Assembly (NCBI RefSeq): GCF_001509475.1
Contig: NZ_LLZG01000354.1
Location: forward strand, 1-64,000
DNA: 64,000 nt
Source of the DNA: Streptomyces regalis
Lineage (GTDB): Bacteria; Actinomycetota; Actinomycetes; Streptomycetales; Streptomycetaceae
Direction of reading: 5' to 3'
In this document: positions 8,200 through 17,396 of the stretch, piece by piece
Layout: each line of letters opens with the position of its first letter
Numbering within the stretch: position 1 is the stretch's first letter
Position numbers and translations under genes: made by a program
Notes under the pieces: generated by a model
What the model was told of the DNA's origin: nothing
Databases searched by the model: none
What the model saw: only the letters and a program-made list of their open reading frames with translations

Positions 8200-9057
8200 T
8201 CAGCGCGCGTACTCCTTCGCGATGTCCGCGATGAACTGCCGTGACTGCTCCACGTTCAGGGCCTGCGCCCGCAGGTGCTCGTACATCACGCTGTACTTCT
8301 GGACGTCGTTCGCCTTCTCCAGGTACAGATCGCTGGTCACGCCCTCGATGTAGACGACGCTGGAATCGGCCGCGTCCGGGAACTCGAGGATCGCGTACTG
8401 CCCGTTGAGGCCCGGGTGCGCGCCCATCTCGAAGGGGATCACCTGCACGGTGACGTGCGGCAGTTGGGACTGCTCGACGAGCTGCTCCAACTGGTCACGC
8501 ATGAGGGAGCGGTTGCCGACGACGCGGCGCAGGGCGGCCTCGTCCAAGACGGTCCACAGGCGCAGCGGGTTCTCCTCAGTGGAGATTCGTTCCTGTCGGC
8601 GCATACGCACCTGGACCCGCTTCTCGACCTCGGCGGGCGGCGTCTCCGGCAACGCCCCGGCGATCAGGGCCTCCGCGTACTGCTTGGTCTGCAACAGCCC
8701 GGGGACGACCTGCGGGTCGTACACCCGAAGGCTCGCCGCGTCCGTCTCCAGCCCGATGTAGACGCTGTACGGGATGTCGCCGAAGGAATGCCACCACCCT
8801 TGCTGCCGCGAATCCTTGGCCATCTGCATGAGCGAGTCGACGATGCGGTGGTCCTCCACCTCGTAGACCCCGCACAGATCGCGGACGTCGCGCTGGCTGA
8901 TGCTGCGCCGCCCGTTCTCCAGCCGGCTGATCTTCGACTGCGAGACCAGCAGCCGCTCCGCCACCTCTTCGGCCGTCATGCCCTTGAGTTCGCGGAGCCG
9001 GCGCAACTCCTGGCCCAGCCGGCGTCGCCTGACGGTGGGATTGACATTGGACGCCAC
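8200..9057 (-). CDS. XRE-family regulator with DUF5753 domain (WhiJ-like), 285 aa
   Basis: An N-terminal helix-turn-helix (ELRRLRELKGMTAEEVAERL, VSQSKISRLENGRRSI) is followed by the DUF5753 domain (QVVPGLLQTKQYAEAL; LPHVTVQVIPFEMGAHPG). These belong to the large WhiJ-like family linked to developmental and antibiotic control in Streptomyces. The GTG at 9057 is chosen since GGAGG lies 10 nt upstream; an in-frame GTG at 9096 lacks a ribosome site. It pairs with the downstream DUF397 gene. No adjacent RsbW-like kinase is present here, unlike the two other modules in the window. Confidence 0.9.
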   Translation of the reverse strand: MASNVNPTVRRRRLGQELRRLRELKGMTAEEVAERLLVSQSKISRLENGRRSISQRDVRDLCGVYEVEDHRIVDSLMQMAKDSRQQGWWHSFGDIPYSVYIGLETDAASLRVYDPQVVPGLLQTKQYAEALIAGALPETPPAEVEKRVQVRMRRQERISTEENPLRLWTVLDEAALRRVVGNRSLMRDQLEQLVEQSQLPHVTVQVIPFEMGAHPGLNGQYAILEFPDAADSSVVYIEGVTSDLYLEKANDVQKYSVMYEHLRAQALNVEQSRQFIADIAKEYAR

Positions 9058-9206
9058 GGGACGTGCACCTCCGGCTGCGTGACTGCTGATTGCCACTTTG
9101 CGTATCTGCTGCTGAGCAGACTGCCACCAAGGTGCTTACTACCGCTGGGAAACGGTGGATATGCGCTGGATACACGCCAGTTCGGGGACACCCCCGGCAA
9201 ATACGG

Positions 9207-9265
9207 CCGCGCGGGGCGGCGGGACCTGTCGTCGTCCGGACGTACGGTCCCGTCGCCCCGCGCGG
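9207..9265 (-). terminator. Long inverted repeat, probable terminator for the GPP34 gene
   Basis: Two 20-nt arms (9207-9226 and 9246-9265) pair with a single G:T mismatch around a 19-nt loop, an unusually stable structure even at this GC content. It lies downstream of the leftward GPP34 gene. Read leftward, the stem is followed by GTATTT. It would insulate the XRE gene from upstream transcription. Confidence 0.6.
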
Positions 9266-9340
9266 ACCAGCGGCTCCCGTACCGGGTCTTGGGGACTGCG
9301 GTGCGGCGCTGCACGTGGCGTGCGTGTGAAGCAGCTTGCG

Positions 9341-9385
9341 GAACGGGTGGATCAGGTGGAACGGGTGGAACGGGTGGACCAGATG
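9341..9385. repeat. Five tandem 9-bp repeats just beyond the GPP34 stop codon
   Basis: The units are gaacgggtg, gatcaggtg, gaacgggtg, gaacgggtg and gaccagatg. Three are identical and two diverged. They begin 44 nt past the stop codon of the leftward GPP34 gene. Confidence 0.8.
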
Positions 9386-9428
9386 GTGCATGCGCTGGAC
9401 CTGTTGGTGCGGGTCGTGGGACTGCGGC

Positions 9429-10184
9429 TCAGTGGGCCACGACACGCGCCATGGATCCGCGGCGCGGTTGCACCGGAACGCCTCGGGCGGGTTCCGCTGC
9501 GGCCCTGCCTCCGGGGGCGGCCTGACGGCCGGCCGGGGCCGGGCTGCGGCGCGGCTGTGCCGCCACGCCGTTCTGGACGTCCATCACCGCGTGCGCGACG
9601 AGACCGCCCATGGGGTCATGCCTGATCAGGTCCCGCAGCCGAGAACGAGAGGATCGCCCCTCATTCCCCGGATACAGGTGCTTGCCGAGGCCGACCGCGT
9701 GTGCCAGGGCGGCGAGCGCCGCGGTCCGCGGGTCCGGCGGTACGCCGGTGCGGATCGCTGAATCCAGCCGGGCCCTGATCTCCCGGCTGATCTCGTTGTC
9801 CGTCGCCTGATAGCGAGTCGTCGGCAACACCCCGCACATCTGGCCCGCCACGGCATGCACCATGCCGCACCGCTCCAGATGCGAGAGGTAGGTCTGGCGG
9901 AGCCCCAAGCGTGGCCCGCCAATCCAGTGGACGGCACGCACGGGAGCGCCACGCCTTCGCAGCAACTCCAATGCGCAGTCCAATGTCGGATCTCCAGTCG
10001 GCCGTGGTGCCACCACGGCGATACGATCCCCGTCTGGGGCTATCCGTCCGGCCAGCGCCAGCTCCACTAGCTGCGCTCCGGCCAGACCGAGGTCGAGCGA
10101 CTGCGGCTGCGCGGTGGTACCCGTGGCCGGGTCCAACGCCAGCAGCAGAAGCTCTTCCGGAAGTGTTCTGCGGCTCCTGCCCAT
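9429..10184 (-). CDS. GPP34 (GOLPH3-like) family phosphoprotein, 251 aa
   Basis: The N-terminal motif LPEELLLLALDPATG and the pattern LGLAGAQLVELALAGRI match the GPP34 family, the bacterial relatives of the Golgi phosphoinositide-binding protein GOLPH3. Streptomyces carry several copies; roles in membrane lipid binding or stress are suggested, but the function is unproven. Residues 1-200 follow the family pattern. The last 45 residues (Arg/Pro/Ala-rich) look like a low-complexity tail. It is divergent from the carboxypeptidase gene. Confidence 0.85.
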   Translation of the reverse strand: MGRSRRTLPEELLLLALDPATGTTAQPQSLDLGLAGAQLVELALAGRIAPDGDRIAVVAPRPTGDPTLDCALELLRRRGAPVRAVHWIGGPRLGLRQTYLSHLERCGMVHAVAGQMCGVLPTTRYQATDNEISREIRARLDSAIRTGVPPDPRTAALAALAHAVGLGKHLYPGNEGRSSRSRLRDLIRHDPMGGLVAHAVMDVQNGVAAQPRRSPAPAGRQAAPGGRAAAEPARGVPVQPRRGSMARVVAH

Positions 10185-10437
10185 CCATGCCTCCCCGCGT
10201 GGATGAAAGACAGGGTGACCCCTCTCACATTCATCTGTCGAGGGTGCGTGACCGGTTCGTGAGGGAACCAGTAGGTATGTCGTTCTCGTCTACCGCAGAA
10301 GTTGAGGGCCGCGCACAGGACACTGGTACATGGTTCAAGCGGCGGCACGGGGGGTCGTGCGGGCACGGTGTCCGGGCGACGGCTCACGGTTCGGCAGACG
10401 CACGGAGGGCGTGCGGCGGCACATGGAGGAGGCATCG

Positions 10438-13400
10438 GTGGCGGGCGAGTCCCCCGACAGGTCGAAGCAGCGCGAGTCGTCGGCAGAACCGACGTCGGGG
10501 AGCACGGGTCCGGTTCCCGAATCCGACGGCACGCGCGCAGCCGACACCCGTGAGAAGCGCGACCCTCGACTGGCGGTGGCACGCGACAGCGCCACACCGC
10601 GCGGCGGCGTCGACACAGCAACCAGGATCCTGTCCCGGCGCGAGCTGGAGGCCGTGAGGGCAAAGCTGGAGGAGACCGACGGGGCCGAGACGGGGGCCCG
10701 GGAGGGCGAGGACGTGAGCGTGGGGGGCGGGGGCGCCAGCGACGCCGACAGCTCGAACACGACCGCCAGGAACACCGACGCTGCGAACACAGACACCGAC
10801 GACACCAAGGCTGCGAACACGGCCGCCGGGAACGCCCAGGCTGTGAGTGAGAGCACCGCGGGCAGCGCGGCTGGGAGCCCTGACGCTGAGGCCGACGACG
10901 CCGAGAGCGCGCGGGCCGAGACCAACGACGCCGCCGACGCCGACGCGGACGCGGACGCGGAAGGCTCGAACGCCGGGAGCGCGGAGGCCGAAGTCGCCAA
11001 CGCCGAGGACGCGCAAGCCGAGACCGAGGACGCCGAAGACTCCAACGCCGGCAGCGCCGAGGCCGAAGCCGACAACGCCGAGGACGCGCAAGCCGACCGA
11101 AGCCGACAACGCCGAGGACGCGCAAGCCGAGACCGAGGACGCCGAAGACTCCAACGCCGGCAGCGCCGAGGCCGAAGCCGACAACGCCGAGGGCGCGCAG
11201 GCCAAGACCGAGGACGCCGAAGACTCCAACGCCGGCAGCGCCGAGGCCGAAGCCGACAACGCCGAGGACGCGCAGGCCAAGACCGAGGACGCCGAAGACT
11301 CCAACGCCGGCAGCGCCGAGGCCGAAGTCGCCAACGCCGAGGACAGCGCGGCCGAAGGCCGGGATACCGAGGCCGACAACGCCGAGGACGCGCAAGCCGA
11401 GACCGGTAACGCCGCTGGCGCAAACGCCGAAAACTCAGACACCGCGAGCACGCAGGCCGAGACCTACAACGCCGAAGGCAGCGCGGCCGAAGGCCCCGAC
11501 GCCGAAGCCAAGGACACGCAAGCCAAGGCTGACAACGCCGAGGACAGCGCGGGCGAGGGCTCGCAGGGTGCCGAGGGCAAGGCTGCCGCGCCGGGTGATA
11601 ATCGGCTGAGGGTGGCTGTGGCGGCTTGGGTGGCTTCCGAGGACACCACCGAAGAGGGCACCAAGGACGCCGACGCGCGCGACGAGGCCGACGGAGCCGG
11701 GGACGGCGCGGTTGCCGGGTCGGCATCGAAGGCCGAGACCGCTGCGAGCCGCACCGACAAGCCCACCGACGCCGAGGACGACGCGCCGGCAGCCGCCGAC
11801 GGCGAGGACGCCCCTCAAGGGCCACCCGCACCCGACGACGAGAGCCGCACGGGCGGTGCGGGTGGGAACACCGGGGCCGAAGGCGAAGCCGAGGCCGGAC
11901 AGGACGCCGCCGCGCCCCCGGCCAAGCCCGTCGATCAGCCGACCGCCGTCTTCAAGGCCGTACGCCCCGCCAAGCCCCCCGTCGACCAGCCCACCACCAC
12001 CCTCAAGGCCCCCAGGCAGCCCGAGGCCCCCGCCGAGCGCACCAGCAAATTCGTCGCGCTCAAGCCGGACATCCGCCAGGACACCCCCAAGGCCCCGAAC
12101 CCCCGGAAGGCCCCGGCCGACGTCACCGCCGCCGTCCCCCAGGTCGGCCCCGAGCGCACCACCCAGCAGCCGCTGCCGCCCAAGCCGCCGCTCGACCTGC
12201 TCGCCGAGCTGACGAACACGCCTCGGCCCCCGGACACCCCCGTCCGCACGATCATCCGGCGGGTCAAGATCTGGACCCCCCTGGTCCTCCTGCTCGTGAT
12301 CATCCTCGGGGTCGTCCAGTCCGTACGCCCGCTCCCGGCCCCCACCCTCGACCTCACCGCCGAGGACACCTACACGTTCGACGGCAGCAAGGTCGACATC
12401 CCGTGGCCCGCCGAAGGCCAGGCCGCGCTCGACGTGGACGGCCTCGGCACGTTCGGCTCTTCCGGCGACCAGAAGCCCGTCCCGATCGCCAGCGTCGCCA
12501 AGGTCATGACCGCGTACCTCATCCTGCGCGAGCACCCCCTCGAGAGCGGTGCCGAGGGCCCGGACATCGAGATCGACCAGGCCGCCGAGGACCAGTCGGA
12601 CGCGGGCCAGGAGTCGACCGTCGACGTGACCGCAGGCGACAAGATCACCCAGCGCGAGGCCCTGGAGAGCGTACTGATCGCATCCGCGAACAACATCGCC
12701 CGCCGGCTCGCCCGCTGGGACGCCGGTTCCGAGAAGGCGTTCGTGACGAAGATGAACGCCACCGCCAAGGAACTCGGCATGACGAACACGACGTACACCG
12801 ACCCCTCCGGTCTGAACAACACCACCGTGAGCACGGCTGTGGACCAGGTGAAGCTGGCCAAGGCGGCGATGAAGGAGCCCGCGTTCCGCGAGGTCGCCGC
12901 GATGATGTCGTACGACGACTACAAGGGCAGGAACCACGGCAACTGGAACCAGCTGGTCGGCAAGAACAATGTCGTCGGCATCAAGACCGGCACCACCACC
13001 TCCGCCCTCGGCAACCTCGTGTTCGCCGCGAAGAAGGAGGTCGGCGGCGAGACCCGGACCATCATCGGCGCCGTGGTGCGCCAGCCGGACGCCGGCGGCG
13101 GCATCCTCGCTGCCGCTCTCGACTCCGGCGACCAGCTGATCCGGGCCGCGCAGGACGCCCTGAAGTCGGCGACGCTGCTGAAGAAGGGCGACGTCGTCGG
13201 ATACGTCGACGACGGCCTCGGCGGCCGCACCCCGGTCGTCGCCACCAAGGACGTCACGGCGGTCGGCTGGCCCGGCCTGAAGGTCGAGCTGACCTTCGCC
13301 TCCGACGCCGTACCGAACACCGCGAAGGCCGGCACCAAGGTGGGCACGCTCACCGTGGGTGACGGCACGAGCGGCGCCGTCAAGATCCCGGTCGCCCTCC

Positions 13401-13453
13401 AGACGGAGCTCACCGAACCGGGCTTCACGGACAAGCTGACCCGCATCGCCTGA
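10438..13453 (+). CDS. D-alanyl-D-alanine carboxypeptidase (peptidase S11) with acidic repeat N-terminus; frameshifted near 11096
   Basis: The C-terminal half is an S11 penicillin-binding protein with all three active-site motifs: SVAK (in PIASVAKVMT), SAN (LIASANNIAR) and KTG (VGIKTGTTTS). A single membrane anchor (about 12270-12320) puts this domain outside the cell, where it trims peptidoglycan stem peptides. The cytoplasmic N-terminal part is hundreds of residues of Ala/Glu/Asp/Asn-rich sequence built on a 75-bp repeat. The GTG at 10438 follows GGAGGAGG. From there frame 1 is open, but 41 bp are missing from one repeat at about 11096/11097, and the carboxypeptidase lies in the next frame. 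This could be a real frameshift, an assembly error in the repeat, or two separately started products. Confidence 0.8.
10966..11345 (+). repeat. 75-bp tandem repeat inside the carboxypeptidase gene
   Basis: Units start at 10966, 11041, 11150, 11225 and 11300 (last partial) and encode 25 residues of the type SNAGSAEAEADNAEDAQ followed by ETEDAED. Between 11041 and 11149 two units are collapsed: the first keeps its first 56 bases, the next only its last 53, removing 41 bp and shifting the frame. The other units are 75 bp, so they preserve frame. Confidence 0.85.
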
Positions 13454-13480
13454 GGCGGGACGGCACAGCGGCATCGCACC

Positions 13481-13513
13481 GCAGCCCGCCGACGGCGCTC
13501 GTCGGCGGGCTGC
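13481..13513 (+). terminator. Terminator after the carboxypeptidase gene
   Basis: Perfect 13-bp arms GCAGCCCGCCGAC (13481-13493) and GTCGGCGGGCTGC (13501-13513) enclose a 7-nt loop, 28 nt past the stop codon. There is no strong T-run, as is usual in Streptomyces. Confidence 0.7.
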
Positions 13514-13665
13514 GTGCTAGCGTCACGAAACGGGCAGGTCGTCGCTCACAAGGCGCGGCCGGAGAACCTTCCGGGACAGGGCCGAGAACACGCGGTAAAC
13601 GGGACGCGGCCGGAACAGAAGGCAGCCAGAAGAGCAGACGGGACAGCACGGGGAGTGCCTCAAAG

Positions 13666-15558
13666 GTGGCCACTGCGGAGCCGACACGCGCCGACGACGC
13701 CGATCCGGGACGGGGAGCCGGTCCGCGAATACGCGTGCCCGCGCCACGCCGGGAAGACCGTCAAAGCCCTACGGAGAACAGACCGCCCTCGCGTCTGAGC
13801 ACCGTCCTCCTCACCCTGCGTGAGCGCCTTCTGCGCCATCCGGTGCTGTCGATCACGGCTCTGGCCGGGCTCCTCCACGTCATCTGGTTCTTCACATTCG
13901 CAAGCAGCGGCGGCGATCTCGCGGCCCAGGACGCCTGGGCCGAGTTCGTCGGCCGGCATCCGGACTCGGCGTACAACCTGGCCTGGTTCGGCGGCCTGCA
14001 CCCGGTGTCGTACAGCATCGTGTCGCCGTACCTGATGTCGGTCCTCGGTGTCCGTACGACGATGATGATCGCCGGGACGATCACGGCCGGCCTGCTGACG
14101 CTCGTCCTCATCCGCAGCCTCCCCCACTCCCGGCCTCGCGCCGACGGGGGGACGCCCACGGTGAAGACCGCACTGTGGGCGGCGCTCGCCGGGGTCTTCG
14201 GGCTGGTGTGCAACGCGATCTCCGGGCGGGTGACCTTCGGGCTCGGCATGATGTTCGCGCTGGGCGCGGTCGCCGTGGTGTTCTGCTGGCCCCACCGCTG
14301 GCGCTACAAACGCTGGGCGAAGGCGCTGTGCGCGGCGCCACTGGCCGCGCTGGCGACCATGTCGTCGCCGGTGGCGGGGCTGTTCGTGGGGCTCGTGGCG
14401 GTGGCGCTGTTCCTGCAGAAGCGGCGTCCGGGCGCCTGGGCGCTGGGCATCGCGCCGACCGCCGTGGTGGCCGTGTCGGCGTTGCTGTTCCCCTTCTCCG
14501 GCACCCAGCCGATGGTGATCGGCTCGATGCTGCTGCCGCTGCTGCTCGCGGCCGTGACCTTCCTGACCGTCCCCGAGGAGTGGAAGACGGTCCGGCTGGT
14601 GTCCGCGGTCTACGGTCTGTCCGTCGTCCTGGTCTGGGTGTTCAGCTCGCAGATCGGCTCGAACATCACGCGGCTGGCGATGCTGTTCGCCGGGACGGCC
14701 CTGGTGGCGGCGCTGCCGTTCACGGTGCCTCGCTCACGCAAGTGGTACACGGCTGTGCTGGCGCTGGTCACCTTCGGCGGGTGGATCGGCTTCAAGACGG
14801 TCGACGACATCATCCATGCCGCCCCCGAGGCCTCATGGGCGCGTGAGCTCACTCCGCTGGTGAACGAGTTGCAGGAGGTCGGCGCGGAGAAGGGCCGTGT
14901 CGAGGTGGTGCCGGCCCGCTCCCATCGCGAGGCCTCCGCGCTCGCGCCGTACGTCAATCTGGCCCGGGGCTGGCTCCGCCAGGCCGACATGAAGCGCAAC
15001 CCGCTCTTCTACGACGGCACGCTCAACTCGGCGAACTACCACGTGTGGCTCAAGCGGTGGGCCGTGCACTTCGTGGTGCTGCCGAAGGACGAGCCGGACC
15101 CCACCGGTGCCGAGCGCGAGCGGGAGCTGGTGCAGCGCGGGATGCCGTATCTCAAGCAGGTCTGGGGCGACGCGAACTGGCAGCTGTTCGAAGTGACCAA
15201 CCCGACGCCGCTCGCTGAGCCGAACGCCGTCGTGGAGCGGGCCGAGCAGGGCGAGATGACGATGCGGGTGAGCAAGCCGGGCCGCATCCTCATCCGCATC
15301 CCGTACTCGCCGTGGCTGAGCCTCGTCGACGAAGAGGGCACGAAGTTCGATCCTCCGCAGGAGACGGAGGCCTCCAAGAACCGGCCCGAGGGCGAGCCCA
15401 AGTCGTACGACAACGTCAACGGCTGCCTGAGGGAGACGGAGGAGGACGCGATGGGTGACCGGTGGACGATGCTGGTGGCCCCGAAGGCGGGCACGTATCG
15501 CCTGGCGGCGCCTTACGCCGTGTCGCGGGGCACTCCGTGTCCGGAGGAGATGCCCTGA
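13666..15558 (+). CDS. Polytopic membrane protein with large extracytoplasmic C-terminus, 630 aa
   Basis: After a 45-residue Arg/Pro-rich cytoplasmic tail come about nine to eleven hydrophobic segments (roughly residues 58-385), then a soluble domain of about 240 residues (HREASALAPYVNLARGW..., ending CPEEMP). The layout recalls GT-C-type glycosyltransferases or related envelope proteins, but no catalytic motif is recognised, so the function is unknown. The GTG at 13666 has GGGAG upstream. It follows the carboxypeptidase gene beyond a terminator. Confidence 0.8.
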   Translation: MATAEPTRADDADPGRGAGPRIRVPAPRREDRQSPTENRPPSRLSTVLLTLRERLLRHPVLSITALAGLLHVIWFFTFASSGGDLAAQDAWAEFVGRHPDSAYNLAWFGGLHPVSYSIVSPYLMSVLGVRTTMMIAGTITAGLLTLVLIRSLPHSRPRADGGTPTVKTALWAALAGVFGLVCNAISGRVTFGLGMMFALGAVAVVFCWPHRWRYKRWAKALCAAPLAALATMSSPVAGLFVGLVAVALFLQKRRPGAWALGIAPTAVVAVSALLFPFSGTQPMVIGSMLLPLLLAAVTFLTVPEEWKTVRLVSAVYGLSVVLVWVFSSQIGSNITRLAMLFAGTALVAALPFTVPRSRKWYTAVLALVTFGGWIGFKTVDDIIHAAPEASWARELTPLVNELQEVGAEKGRVEVVPARSHREASALAPYVNLARGWLRQADMKRNPLFYDGTLNSANYHVWLKRWAVHFVVLPKDEPDPTGAERERELVQRGMPYLKQVWGDANWQLFEVTNPTPLAEPNAVVERAEQGEMTMRVSKPGRILIRIPYSPWLSLVDEEGTKFDPPQETEASKNRPEGEPKSYDNVNGCLRETEEDAMGDRWTMLVAPKAGTYRLAAPYAVSRGTPCPEEMP

Positions 15559-15568
15559 CCGGCGTTGA

Positions 15569-16408
15569 TCAGCGCAAGTCGGCGACATACCGGTCCGTCC
15601 CCGGCGCCGTCGGGATGAACGGCGCCACCAGCTCCACCCGCCCGAGCCCCGACTCCTCGACCACCGTGTCCAGGCCGGCGAAGTGCCCCTGCCAGCACTC
15701 CCTCGGATCCGCCTCCAGGAACCACAGGAGCGTCAGGCGGGTGTCGACCCCCTCGACCTGCTTGACGTACGACATGCGGTCCAGCGGCAGCGGCGTGGGC
15801 CGGAAGATTGTCACCATCGCGGCCGGGGAACCCGCCAGGCGCTTCGGCAGGTGCCGCGTGCGCAGCCACTCCAGCAGCTCGGTGCGCTGCTGCGGTGAGT
15901 CCGCGTCGATGACCTCCACCACCAGGCCCGCGTACGGGTGGTCCAGGGCGTGGAAGTCACGCGGGCCCGCCGCGCCGTCGCGGTACACCGTCGCCTCGTG
16001 GTCCTGGAACGCCGTGAAGACGTGGGTGCGGTCCTGGTAGACGCGGGCGTCGCGGTTGAGGCGCTTGTTGATGGCGACCGTCCAGCGCATGTGGTCGTCG
16101 TAGCGGCCCGCGGTGATCCAGTACGTCGAGATGTAGCAGCCGGCGGTGACGGGCTGGGCGATCGCCGACTTCTCGGGGTAGCGCAGGAGCTGGAGGTCCC
16201 TGGTCGCCACCCACCTTCGGCCCGCGTACATCCAGGGCATGGCCATCGCGCCGGCGTAGTAGTGGTCGTCCTCGTACCAGCGGTTGTAGGCGTACTCGTG
16301 GCCCGGGTGCGGTTCGACCATGGTGATCAGGGCGTGGCCCGGGTGGACTCCGTACGGGCCGACGGCGGCCAGTTCGGCGTACGCCTCGCTGCGGGTGTCC
16401 TCGCTCAT
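15569..16408 (-). CDS. Conserved hypothetical protein, 279 aa (EthD/dimeric alpha-beta barrel-like)
   Basis: No catalytic motif was recognised. The segment HPGHEYAYNRWYEDDHYYAG and the later GLVVEVIDADSP resemble EthD-like ferredoxin folds found in degradation clusters, but this is only a resemblance. The ATG at 16408 follows AGGGGA. It is divergent from an SDR gene, with the palindrome CTGACG-N3-CGTCAG between them, so both are probably controlled together in a catabolic regulon. Confidence 0.75.
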   Translation of the reverse strand: MSEDTRSEAYAELAAVGPYGVHPGHALITMVEPHPGHEYAYNRWYEDDHYYAGAMAMPWMYAGRRWVATRDLQLLRYPEKSAIAQPVTAGCYISTYWITAGRYDDHMRWTVAINKRLNRDARVYQDRTHVFTAFQDHEATVYRDGAAGPRDFHALDHPYAGLVVEVIDADSPQQRTELLEWLRTRHLPKRLAGSPAAMVTIFRPTPLPLDRMSYVKQVEGVDTRLTLLWFLEADPRECWQGHFAGLDTVVEESGLGRVELVAPFIPTAPGTDRYVADLR

Positions 16409-16439
16409 GCGGTTCCCCTTTCCTGCGGTCACCCATACT

Positions 16440-16454
16440 CTGACGGGCCGTCAG
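16440..16454. promoter_or_regulatory. Palindromic operator CTGACG-GGC-CGTCAG (regulon site 1)
   Basis: A perfect 6+3+6 inverted repeat lies in the 76-bp gap between the divergent hypothetical gene (15569-16408) and SDR gene (16485-17270). Identical half-sites recur at 52138, 53070 and 57755. A TetR-type repressor site is inferred from symmetry and placement. Confidence 0.65.
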
Positions 16455-16484
16455 ATAGTGCGTCCAGAGTCGGGAGGCAGCGGA

Positions 16485-17270
16485 ATGTCACTGCTCGCGG
16501 GCAAGACCGTCGTCGTGTCGGGGGTGGGCGCCGGGCTCGGTCACCAGGTCGCCGCCACGGTGGTGCGCGACGGCGGGAACGCGGTCCTCGGGGCGCGCAC
16601 GGAGGCCAACCTCGCCAAGAGCGCCGCCGAGATCGATCCGCACGGGGCGCACACGGCGTACCGGGCGACCGACATCACCGACGAGCGGCAGTGCGAGGCG
16701 CTGGCGGCGCTCGCGCGGGAGCGGTTCGGGGGGATCGACGGGGTGGTCCATGTGGCGGCCCGGGACTCCTACTTCGGCGGGCTGGAGGACGCCGACTTCA
16801 CCACCTGGCAGTCGGTGATCGACGTGAACCTGCTGGGGTCGCTGCGGATGACACGGGCCTGTCTGCCGGCCCTCAAGGAGCGCGGGGGCTCGGTCGTGTT
16901 CATCGGGACCCAGTCCTCGGTCGCCGCCCCTTCGCAGGTGCGGCAGGCGGCGTACGCGGCGTCGAAGGGGGCGCTGACGAGTGCGATGTACTCGCTGGCC
17001 CGGGAGTTGGGCCGGTACCGGATCCGGGTGAACACCGTACTGCCGGGCTGGATGTGGGGGCCTCCGGTGCGGGCGTACGTCCAGTTCACGGCCCAGACCG
17101 AGGGCGTACCTGAGGCCGACGTGCTGAAACGGCTGACCGGACGGATGGCGCTGCCCGATCTCGCCACGGACGGCGATGTGGCGGACACCGTGGTGTTCCT
17201 GACGTCGGACAGGGCACGCTCCCTCACGGGGCAGTCGTTGCTGGTCAACGCGGGGGAGCTGATGCGATGA
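16485..17270 (+). CDS. Short-chain dehydrogenase/reductase, 261 aa
   Basis: A Rossmann glycine motif at the N-terminus (VVVSGVGAGLG), the active-site Ser region (FIGTQSSVAAP), catalytic Tyr and Lys in YAASKGAL, and a C-terminal SLTGQSLLVNAGEL mark a classical SDR. It oxidises or reduces a carbonyl or alcohol with NAD(P)(H); the substrate is unknown. The ATG at 16485 follows GGGAGG. It shares an operator with the divergent gene, suggesting the same pathway as the SDR and LLM genes near 52-58 kb. Confidence 0.92.
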   Translation: MSLLAGKTVVVSGVGAGLGHQVAATVVRDGGNAVLGARTEANLAKSAAEIDPHGAHTAYRATDITDERQCEALAALARERFGGIDGVVHVAARDSYFGGLEDADFTTWQSVIDVNLLGSLRMTRACLPALKERGGSVVFIGTQSSVAAPSQVRQAAYAASKGALTSAMYSLARELGRYRIRVNTVLPGWMWGPPVRAYVQFTAQTEGVPEADVLKRLTGRMALPDLATDGDVADTVVFLTSDRARSLTGQSLLVNAGELMR

Positions 17271-17396
17271 GTTCACATGGATGAACGCAGACCCTCATGA
17301 CGAACACTTTTACCTCCCCTTGACCTTACGCTCACTTGTCGTGTTCACGCGACAGCGCCCAGGATGAGCGCCGGGCTGAACCCTGGGAGGGCGCAC

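Larger units (their letters stand above)
9058..9428. other. 371-bp stretch without a gene: large hairpin plus 9-bp tandem repeat
   Basis: The stretch lies between the XRE start and the GPP34 stop. It contains a long inverted repeat (9207-9265) and a five-copy 9-bp repeat (9341-9385). On the plus strand an open frame translates the repeats as ERV/DQV tripeptides, but it runs into the GPP34 gene antisense and has no ribosome site, so no gene is called. The remainder should hold the XRE promoter; no clear -35/-10 pair was recognised. Confidence 0.6.

Noticed and set aside
9321..9625. Plus-strand frame with ERV/DQV repeats (coiled-coil-like)
   Set aside because: Produced by the 9-bp tandem repeat, lacks a ribosome site and runs antisense into GPP34.
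10966..11345. Regularly spaced repeats considered as a CRISPR array
   Set aside because: The 75-bp units are contiguous, coding and lack variable spacers.
10335..11831. Long minus-strand frames over the carboxypeptidase repeat
   Set aside because: Arg/Pro/Ser-rich antisense translation of the acidic repeat with no start or domain.
13514..13798. Possible small gene overlapping the start of the membrane protein gene
   Set aside because: No ribosome site or family pattern; frame is a shadow of the region before GTG 13666.
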